A stretch of 64,000 nt of DNA from Eubacteriales bacterium. Lineage in GTDB: Bacteria; Bacillota; Clostridia; Acetivibrionales; JANLFN01. A program made the translations under genes and the position numbers. The notes beneath the pieces were generated by a model. It was given only the letters and a program-made list of their open reading frames with translations. It was not told the origin of the DNA and did no database searches. Position 1 is the stretch's first letter; every line of letters begins with the position of its first letter. Of the stretch, positions 8,155 through 18,400 are shown piece by piece. The stretch is taken from positions 40,785-104,784 of the forward strand of contig JANLFN010000011.1 in the NCBI GenBank assembly GCA_024655885.1, written 5' to 3'.

Positions 8155-8208
8155 TTCCTATGAAAGGCAGATATGGAACTGCTCTTGGCGGTATTGTCCA
8201 AAAAACTC

Positions 8209-8979
8209 TCATGTAACCGTTCTGAGATTTCTTATTTTATACAGGTAGTACTTTTCCTCCCGCATCATGTGGTCGGGCATCAGGGGTTTTAAGGTGCCCA
8301 GGATTTTGCATTCCTTTCTCAGCATGCGTATTTTGTCCAGGAAGTAAATAAAATCGTTGATTTTGGCCTCCACTTCCGTATTAAAATGCGACAGGGCTCC
8401 GTCGCTTAAGCCGGTCCTTTCCAGCAAAGCACCTAATTCCATGGCTTTGATAAACAGGTGGTCAAATGCATTTTTAAACTCCTCTGCTTCCTTTATAAGC
8501 GCGGCCTCAACAGGGTCCAGGTCAGCAGCAATGGTGGCTGCGTGGCCTGCCGCATCGGCAAGCCATACTTTATGTAGCCGGATATTTTTCATTATCCTGT
8601 TAACCGGCCTGATTGCTTGAAGCATGCACAGGGTCTGGAAATATTCCATGGCTTCATTGATCATATGGTTTATAAATGTGGGAGAGAGGCTTATTTCAAG
8701 TTTACACTGCAGGGACCTGCCGGCGAGCAGGCGCTTGAAGTCAATGAAGCCGGTAACGGCGCTCATGCTCTGCCTCACCAGTTCCATCACCGACCGGGGC
8801 GAGTCTTCTGCGGCAGGCAGGTCTTTTGCCCTGCGGCGCAGCTCCATAAAGGTGTTTTTGAAATATCCGGCGGCAGACACAGACGGCTGCTCCCTTGCCG
8901 ACAGTGAAATCAGCATGAACTCGGCGTGGTCTCTCATGATACCCGACCAAAAATAGATCTCTTCCAAAGGATTGAACAT
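8209..8979 (-). CDS. DUF2935 domain-containing protein
   Basis: A soluble, all-helical protein of 256 residues. The opening EEIYFWSGIMRDHAEFMLISLS and the mid-protein INEAMEYFQTL region repeat the E-x2-F-W-x2-IM-x-DH-A pattern of DUF2935, whose members are four-helix-bundle, ferritin-like proteins of Firmicutes with no proven function; His and Glu spacing suggests metal binding. The start is the ATG at 8979, placed by GGGAGG seven bases before it; the longer frame from 8997 begins with TTG inside that Shine-Dalgarno. It stands alone, convergent with the methyltransferase gene and divergent from the surface locus. Confidence 0.82.
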   Translation of the reverse strand: MFNPLEEIYFWSGIMRDHAEFMLISLSAREQPSVSAAGYFKNTFMELRRRAKDLPAAEDSPRSVMELVRQSMSAVTGFIDFKRLLAGRSLQCKLEISLSPTFINHMINEAMEYFQTLCMLQAIRPVNRIMKNIRLHKVWLADAAGHAATIAADLDPVEAALIKEAEEFKNAFDHLFIKAMELGALLERTGLSDGALSHFNTEVEAKINDFIYFLDKIRMLRKECKILGTLKPLMPDHMMREEKYYLYKIRNLRTVT

Positions 8980-9153
8980 TTTTACATGGCCTCCCAAAGG
9001 TTTCTAATATTAGAATATGAAAACAGCCTTAGTGCAGTTACATAAAATTAAAATGTGGTTTACCGCGGCAGGGGATGGCTGCGGCGCACTCAGCCCTCTA
9101 CAGCCTCAGAGAAACATTGCGGATGGGTTTGCGAACGGATAGGGGTTAATTTT

Positions 9154-9181
9154 TTGACATCTTTTGACGATATAGTATAAT
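9154..9181 (+). promoter_or_regulatory. Consensus sigma-A promoter of the giant SLH gene
   Basis: TTGACA (9154-9159), 16 bases, TATAAT (9176-9181): both hexamers are exact. The start point would be near 9188, giving an untranslated leader of about 218 bases. Strong promoters are common in front of S-layer genes. Confidence 0.8.
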
Positions 9182-9187
9182 AATGTG

Positions 9188-9405
9188 CAGTAGCCCATTA
9201 TATGCTGAGATAGAAAAGCTTCAGCGGTAATTTATGCTGAGAGCTGAGAAACAGGGTTATTTTGATGAGCTTTCGACATTGACATATTCCGGCAATTGTC
9301 CTTCAGCGCCTTTACTCTCGGCACCCGGCAGGGCATCAGCCCAACTCAGCCTTTCAGCGTGCGTCCTGAGGCGCAGTTTTCATAAAATGTTTCGGGGGTA
9401 ATCCA
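9188..9405 (+). other. Long 5' leader of the giant SLH gene
   Basis: About 218 bases between the predicted start point and the ATG with no open frame. It contains two related ATGCTGAGA stretches (near 9202 and 9234), the 13-mer GCTGAGAGCTGAG shared with 702-714, and several CAGC/GCTG blocks able to pair. I recognise no known riboswitch class. It ends with GGGGG at 9393-9397 as Shine-Dalgarno. Confidence 0.45.
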
Positions 9406-12400
9406 ATGAAATTCTTTAAAAAATTTTTTGCCGTAATACTTTCATTCCATATCCTGATTTTCGGGCTGTACCCGGGCCTCCCGGATGCCGTTTTTGCAGC
9501 CGCGGGGCAGTCTGCCGTTGTCACGGGCCACTGGGCGGCGGACGTAGTCAATAAGTGGATTTCAAAAGGGCTGATTAAGGACTACGGCGGTATAAAAGGA
9601 AGGCTGGATTATCCGGTAACCAGGGCGGAGATGGTGGCACTGCTCGACAGCGTGTTCAATTTTACGGATAAGAATTATGTGGCCTTTTCCGACGTGCCGG
9701 CGGGTTCGAAATATGCGGATGCAATTTACAAGGCCGTAACGGCAGGGATCATTAAAGGCTATGACGACGGCACCTTCCGCCCCGACGCCTTCATCAGCCG
9801 GCAGGAAACAGCCGTCCTCCTGTATAAAGCCTTTGACCTGAAGGTAAAGGATAAAAACGCGGCAGAGAAATACAGCGATTATGATTCCCTGACCAGTTGG
9901 AGCAGGGATGCCGTAAGCGCATTGTCTGAAAACGGCTATGTCACTGAAAAGGCGGGCAACCGTTTTGCCCCTTCCGAGAGCATCACCCTTGCGGAAGCAG
10001 TAACGTTAATCGATAGAATCGCAGGACAGATTATAAACACTTCCGGTACGTTTTCAGGCAACGTCAATGGGAACCTTCTTTTGAATGTGCCCAGCATCAC
10101 GCTGCAGAACGTGTCTGTCGTAGGAAACCTGTTCCTGGCCCAGGGCATAGGCACCGGACATGTCACGCTGAACAACCTTAAAATAACGGGAAATCTGGTA
10201 ATCCGCGGAGGCGGGGAAAACAGCATTTACCTTAATAATACAACGGTTCAGGGAATTCTCGTCATCGATAAAAGGGACGGCAAGGTCAGGGTGGTTGCCA
10301 AGGGAACCAGCGATGTCCCCAATGTACAGGTGAACTCCGGGGCCAGCATAGGAGAAGACGGCGTAACCGGCAGGGGTTTTGGAGATGTGGACATCCCGAA
10401 AGAGACCCCCGCAGGCAGCCAGATTAATCTGGACGGCAGTTTCGGCGCTGTCTCGGCGGCGGCAGCCGGGGTCACCATCCAGGTGCAGAGGGATGCGTCG
10501 GTGAGCAGGCTGGAATTAAAGACCGGAGCCAAGGATTCGAGTGTACTCATGTATGGAAAAAGCATAGGCGAATTAAACCTCCGGGCCAAGTCCAATGTCC
10601 GGCTGTTCGCCGGAACGGTGGGAAAACTGGAAATCCAGGAAAATGCGGCAGCCTCGGATGTAAATGTGGAGGGTGCCGCAGTGACCGCCCTGGCTGTGAA
10701 GGCCAAGTCGTCGGTGGATATCCTGTCGGGGTCGGTGGCCACCCTGGACATCGATGAAAAATCGGCGGGCTCCAGCGTATCGTTGGCCGGGGGAGCCTCC
10801 GTCGGAACACTGAACGCCAACGGGGATGTAAATGTCACCGGGCAGGGGAGCATCGGAACGGCAAACGTCAATGCGGAGAATGTGGCCATAGAGAGGCAGC
10901 CGGCCACGGTGGCCGTGGCGCCCGGGGTTTCGGCGGTCATCGGAGGAAAGGTGTCCACATGGTCCGATACGTCCTCAACAACCGCCGCAAGCAGCGAGTT
11001 GACCGCCACTTTAACTCCTCCCACTGCCGGCCAGTATACGACACAGCTGGTGGTGACCTTCAGCAAAGCCTTGAGCGCGTCCACCCTGGCCATTACGGAC
11101 AGGAGCGAGCTGCTGGAATCCATCACCTATGACAGCACCGCTCTATCCGTATCTTCCAGAAAGGGCACGGTTGTGTGGAGCGGTACGGTGGATAATCCTG
11201 TGGCCACAATTACAACCACCAGCACAAAGTATGAGGCCGACCACACGGTGGGCATGAGCTTTATTGACGGCGTGGTGATGGACCTTTCGGGGAATCCCCT
11301 TTCCACCACAGGCATATCGGCGGAGATCAGGGAGAACCCGACGGGCATCCTGGCCCTGAACCCCACCAGCGGGACGGCAGGGGCAACGGGCCAGACCATA
11401 ACGCTGACCTATACGCCCAGTGAATACCTGGAGAACGGCTCGGTAACCTTTACGCTGCCGGCGGGCTTTGCGCCCTCCGCCGCAGACGATACCTTCAGTG
11501 TGGCCGGCGGGGAAGCCCAGGACCTGTCTTCCAGCCAGGTGGAAATTTCGGGCCAGAAAGTAACCATAAAAGATTTGACTATTTCGGAGAATCAATCGGT
11601 GGTACTGACATTGAACAACAAGACCATACCCGCGGCGGGTTCCTACACCTTCAGGGCCGTGTGCGACCCGGACGGCACCGGGACGGCAAGGCTCCCCAGC
11701 GGGGGGACGGGCACCGAGGCAAAGACCTTCACCTCAGGGGCCGCCTCATCCACCGAAGCAGGGACCCTTGAGGTCTCACCCACCGGTGCGCCTACCGGCA
11801 CAAAGAAGAGTATTGTGCTGACCTATACGGTGGGAGAGACAATGGAAAACGGCATGGTTGTATTTACGCTGCCCACCGGCTTTGCCGCGGCCGTTGCCGC
11901 CGACACGGTGAGCGTGTCGGGCGGGACGGCGTCCGGACTGATGTCGGGGCAGGTCGCAGACGGTGGACATACGGTGACCATTTATGACCTGAATATGTCG
12001 GCAGGACAGCAGGTGGTGCTGAGCTTGAACAACAAGACCATGCCCCCTGCAGGTGTTTACAATTTCAGCGCCAAAGCCGACGCCGACGGGACAAAAGGCG
12101 CCCAGACAGCCAGCCCGGGAACCGGGACCGAGGTGTTCTCGTTTATTTCCAGTTCCTCCAATGCCACAACGGCGGGCTACCTGGCCATATCGCCGTCCAG
12201 TGCGTCCTCGGGAGTAACCCAGGATATTACGCTGACCTACACGCCGGGTGAGACGCTGACCCTGGGCACGGTGGTGTTTGCACTGCCCTCCGAGATACCT
12301 GCCACCGTTTCGGACAGCGTAAGCGTGGCCGGAGGAAATGCGGAGGCCCTGGTGCCAGGACAGATTTCAAGCGGGGGCCGGACGGTCACCATCACGGGAG

Positions 12401-15400
12401 TCACTGCCACTCCAAGCCAGTCGGTGGTGCTGCTGCTGAAAGGGAAAACCATGCCTGCCGCCGGCAGCTACAGGTTCAGCGGAGCGGCGGATACCGACGG
12501 GTCGGGACCCAGGACCATGTCCCCCGGTACCGGCAACGAGACGGTGACCTTCCTGTCCAATGCGGCCACCTCCACTAACCCGGGTACCCTTGAGATAAGC
12601 CCTGCTAATGCCTATGTAGGGACAACCCAGGATATCACCCTCACCTATAGGCCGGGCCAGGCCCTGGCCAACGGGACGGTAACATTCACGCTGCCTGCGG
12701 GCTTCCCGCCGGTACAGGCTACCGACACCGTCACGGTGCCCGGCGGGACCGAGACCAATCTCACCAGCCAGCAGGTGAAGGGGCAGGTGGTGGAGATCAC
12801 GGGAGTGAATGCAGACACCCTCCAGCAGGTGGTCCTGAAGCTGAAGGGCAAGACCGTTCCGGCGGCGGGAAGCTACGGCTTTTCCGCCACAGCGGACGCC
12901 GACGGCCCGGCGACGGTTAAGCTGCCCAGCCCGGGGACCGGCACCGAAGCGGCGGCGTTTACCTCTAATTCCTACAACGCTCCCCTGCTGACGGCGGACC
13001 CCAGCGCCAAAGTGGACGACACCGGCATTGACATCACTTTTGCCGACGATGGGGCCTGGTGGAAAGCCGTAACAGGGGTGACGGTGGATGGTTCCGCTTT
13101 GCCCGCCAACGCTTACAGCATATCGGTGGACTCTGGAACAGGCACAATCAGCCTGCACCCGTCCCAGAGCCCGCTGCTGCAGAGGCCGGGAAACAAAACC
13201 GTGGCCGTCAGTGCCACAAATTACGGTACGGCCGTCATCAGCCAGGTGATCAACCCGGGCAATGCGGCAAGCCTGGCCATCGACACACAGCCCGTGGCCC
13301 CGGTGGTCAACGGCGGCCTGCTGGCAGTCCAGCCGGTGGTGAAGATCGTGGATATCTACGGGAATACCTGCACCAATATAACCAATACGGCGGTGACGGC
13401 GGCCAAAGGGGATGCGGGTGCATGGACGCTGGAGGGGCCCCTCACGGCGGATACGAACAGCGGAATAGCCGCATTTTCGGGGCTGATGGCCAGGAGCTCC
13501 GCCCAAGTCCTGGGCGCGAAGCTGTCCTTCAGCTATCCCGGCCTCACCCCCGTCGATTCCAATATATTCACCATACCCTCTCCGGCGGTGCCGGTGCTGA
13601 CGGCGGATGCCACCGCGTCGGTGGACGACCCCAGCATTGACATCACGTTTTCGGAGCCCGATGAGAACTCGGTGGGCTACGCCTGGAGGACAAAAATCAC
13701 CTCCATCAAGGTGGATGGGGTGCAGCTGCAACCAGGAGACTATGATATCAGCAGTGCCGGTGCCGTCAAGCTGATTCCGTCCTCCGCCGCGCCTCAGGCC
13801 CTGAGGACGGCAGGCAATAAAGTGGTCACCATTGATGCCGACACCTTCCCTCAGGTGACGGTGAACCAGACCATCAAGCACGGTGCGGCCAAGAATATTG
13901 TCATCTCGGTGGCTCCCGTGCCGCCCGCCCAGGACAGCACGGCGTTTTACGTACAGCCCGTGGTCCGGCTCCAGGACAGGTACGGCAACAACTGTACCGG
14001 CGACAGCTCCACCCAGGTAACCGTATCCAACGGAGGGTCAGCGGAATGGACACTGGGAGGAACCACCACCGTCACGGCGGCCAGCGGGGTAGTGGCCTAC
14101 ACCGACCTCACGGCGGCCAGAGAAGGCCAGGTGACAGGCGCGGTGCTGGTATTCACCGGTACCGGCCTGGCCCAGGCACAGTCCGCTCCCTTCACCCTGC
14201 CCGCTCCCATGGGAGACGATACGGCGGTGGTTGTGAGCACAAGCCCGGCGGTGAACGAGTACGGCTATATGAACGGCGACCTGGCCTCCATTACCGGCAC
14301 GGCCACCAACAACCACAACAACCTGTCCGCCGTCAAGGTCAGGATTAAAAAGGAAGACCCTCAGAACGGCTTTAAATATTTAAGCAGTGTGACCAGTGGG
14401 GCTTTTAACAGCACCAGTCCCGTCAGCTTTACGGTCTCCTCCTTCAGCGGCACCGAGAATAGCTGGTCCCTGCCCGTCACAGGGGTGGTTTTCGGAGACG
14501 GGAAATATACGGTGGAAACCCTGGCCAATGACGGAGTGGATGGAAGTACCGTCAATTACTATACATGGATTGTGGACAAGACGGCCCCTTCGGCCATCAC
14601 CGCCAGTTCCTCCACCCCCAATGTCCTATCCGGGAATAACGGAGGAGGACTGGTCCTCACGGTGGTTGACGGGCCTCTGACAAACCAGTCCTGGTACGGC
14701 ATCCTTGATCAAATCAAGGCAAACACAGGCACCGGAGGCAACTGGATCACCGGTATCTCGCCGGGAAGCCTGTACCTGGACATCGCTTCGGACGGCAAGA
14801 GCGCGGAACTGAAGAACAGCTCTTCGGTGGATGCCGCCATTGCAGCCGACTTTTTGATCAGCAAATCCAATGTGGTGGATTTTGCGGGCAATACGGCGGA
14901 AAACGACATCCCCGTTCACGCCTATAAATCGGCGCCGGCAATCACCGGCGCGGTATGTGCGGAAGGGGGGGCGGCCGAAGCCGGACTGGGCGCCGGGGAC
15001 ACCCTGACCCTCACCTTTGATGTGGCCACCAACCAGACCACCGGCGTAAACCTGAGCAAGAGCGCGGTGGACAGCCTTCTGACCTTCAGCAGGCCCTTCG
15101 GCGCCAATTACACCGGGAAGTGGACCAACAGCAAGACCCTGGTCATCACCTCAGTGGATGCTTCGGGAGCGTCTTTCTCCTTAGGGGACACGGTGACCGT
15201 CAATGAGACGGCCAATGTCCGGACATCGGACGGATTGTCCTGGAGCTCCACCTCTACCAGCCCGGCATGTACCGGGACCCTGGACCCGGTGCCCTCCATC
15301 GTGAGCGCGGTGTGCGCGGAGGGAGGGACCCTGGAAGCGGGCTTTGGAGCGGGGGATACCCTGACCCTCACCTTTGACATCCCCACCAACCAGGTGGCGA

Positions 15401-18400
15401 ATACCACCTATGCGGACAAAGGGGAGGTGGACGCCGTACTGACCTTCAGCGCACCCTTCGGGACCGACTACAGCGGGAAGTGGACCGACAGGCAGCACCT
15501 GGTCATCACTTCCGTGGACCCCGCCAGTGCGGGCTTCACCATAGGGCAGGATTTTGTAACTGTAAAGGCCTCTGCCAACATCAAGTCGCAAAATGGGACC
15601 ACCGCGGCATCTTCTTCCACCAGCCCTTTAAGCACGGGCACCTTTGACCCGGTGCCTGTCATAACCGCCGCGGTGTGCGCGGAAGGCGGGCCCTCGGAGG
15701 TGGGCTTCGGCACCGGGGACACCCTCACCCTCACCTTCAGCCTGCCCACCAACAAGACGGCGGGGACCTCCTATGGGAACAAGGCGGCGGTGGACCAGAT
15801 ATTGGCCTTCAGCACCTCCCTGGGGACCGACTACACCGGGGTGTGGACAGATAACCAGACCCTGGTCATCACCTCGGTGAATGCTTCGGGTGCCACTTTT
15901 GCCCTGGGCGACAAGGTCACGGTAAAGCCGGAGGCCAACATAAGGACCGCCGACGGTTCCTCTCCGGCTTCCACCTCCACCAGCCCGGCCAGCACCGGGA
16001 ACCTGGACCCCATACCCTTCATAACAGGGGTGGTGTGCGCCGAGGGGGGAACTGTAGAAGCCGGGTTCGGGGCAGGAGACACCATCACCATAATTTTCAG
16101 CATACCCACAAACAAGGCCGCGGGCACCACCTATGGAGATAAAGCGGCGGTAGATAGCATACTGACCTTCAGTTCATCCTTCGGTGCGGACTACAGCGGA
16201 AGCTGGAGCGACAGCCAGCACCTGGTCATAACGTCGCAGGACCCTTCGGGAGCGGCTTTTGCCGTAGGTGGAACAGTGACGGTTTTAAGCGCGGCGGACA
16301 TCCGGTCGGCTAGCGGGACATCCCAGCCCTCCACATCTACAAGCCCGGCCAGCACAGGCTCCTTTAATTATATTGACTTGTCCGACGCCGTTCTCACCGC
16401 TCCGGCGGCACCTGCCGCAGGCGTCCCTTTCAATATCGGCATCAGCGGTGCAAAGGGCACCGGCGGTACGGCACTATCGGGGCCGGTGAATGTGACGGTG
16501 ACCAGCAGCAATACCTCGGAAGGGACGGGCGGTGTGGTGTATAATACCGCCTGTAACTTTACCGCCGGAGCTGCGGCGGTGCCTGTCACTTTGAACACTA
16601 CGGGACCCCAGGTCCTGACGGTCCAAATTACGGGGGTGACGGCCTCCAAGACCGTCAATGTCAATGTGCAGAGCAGCGACAATGACATAACGGCCTTTAC
16701 ACTGGCGGCGCAGACAGGGCCCGCTGTGATTGACCCTGTAAACCATACGGTCAGCATCCAGGTAGCTTACGGCACCAGCCTCACTTCGCTGGCTCCCACC
16801 ATATCCGTGTCCTCCGGGGCCACCATAACCCCGGCGTCGGGAGTGGCGAGGAATTTCACCAGCCCTGTGACCTATACGGTCAAGTCGGCCGGCGGGACTA
16901 GCCAGACCTGGACGGTGGCCGTTACGGTTGCTCCCAGCAGCGCCAAGGATATAACCAGCTTTTCCATTCCGGGACAGGTGGGAACCGCGGCCATTAACAC
17001 AACGGCCCACACCGTGGCGGTCCAGATGCCTGCCACCACCGATCTGTCTTCACTCACGCCCACCATCGGGGTGTCTGCAGGCGCATCGGTTGATCCTGCG
17101 TCCGGTGTGGCCCAGGACTTTACAAGCCCGGTGACCTATAGGGTCACGGCCGCCGACCTGAGCACCCAGGACTGGACGGTGACGGTGACTACGTTGCCCA
17201 TTATTACCGTTGCCGGAAGCGCAGCGGCGGACAGCACGGTAACCATGGTGGCGCCGGCCAACACCGCGGTGAGCTCTTCGGACAAAACCTGGACCATTGA
17301 CATAACTTCGGGCACGGTGAAATCAGGGGTCAGTATCAGTGACCTGGATATCAGCGGTTTGCCCTCCGGCCTGGGGGCGACGGCGGCCAAGGCCCCGGGC
17401 ACCGGTGTCAATAAAATCGTCATTACCGTGAGCGGCACGGCGGTTCCGGCCATTACAGGCAAAACCTTCATTAATATAATCGTTAAAGGAAGCGCCGTAA
17501 CCGAAGCGGGAGCGCAAAACTCCGCAGCCATTCCTGTGACCATAGAGGCAGGCTCCTTCCAGATCACAGGCACGGCGGGGACCAACAATACGGTGAAAAT
17601 GAAGGGACCCGACCAGAAGGATGTGGACCCTGCCTATAAAACCTGGACCATTAATGTGACCACCGGCACGGTGAATACGAGCAACATCACGGCAACGCCC
17701 GTAGAACTCACCGGTGCTTCGGACGAGCCTCTGACCGTCATCGGCTTGCCCTCCGGGTTAAAAGCCTCCTTCTCCAAGGGGGCGGGAAACACCATAGACC
17801 TCCTGGTCAGCGGCACGGCGGACAATGCGCTCACCGCCGCCGTCACCGTCAGCGTGGTGCTGAAGGACAAGGCGGTGGCCGAAGCAGGGGCCACCCCCTC
17901 CAATGCCATCGCCCTGACCCTGGCGCCGGGGTCCTTCCAGATAGCCGGAAGCGCCGCCGATGACGTGGTGGAAATGAAATCGCCGGCTTATACCGTACCG
18001 GATACATCCAATGACACCTGGGAATTGAGCGTTGACAACGGCAAGGTAAAAGAGGGACTGACGGTCAATGACCTGACAATTACCGGCTTGCCCTCCGGTT
18101 TGACGGCATACGCCGTGAAAGGCACGGGCGACACCATCCTTGTGACGGTGGGCGGTGCCGCAAGCAGCGCGGTAACGGCGGCAGCCGCTGTGAATATAGT
18201 GATCAAGGCCAGTGCCGTGCTGAATGCAGGGGCCGTGAATTCGGCACCCATTGCCGTCCGGGTGGTGCCGGCGCCCTTTGCGCTGACGGCCGGTGCAGAG
18301 GACGACACGGTCGTCATGACGGCGCCCGCCCTGACAGCCGTGAGTCCGGAGGATAAAACCTGGACCCTCAGCACCGATGGAACGGTGAAGAGCGGTGTGA

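Noticed and set aside
12367..13881. A 504-codon minus-strand open frame inside the giant SLH gene, and several others nearby
   Set aside because: Shadow frames produced by G+C-rich, repetitive coding DNA on the plus strand; no ribosome site, low-complexity translation, no family resemblance.
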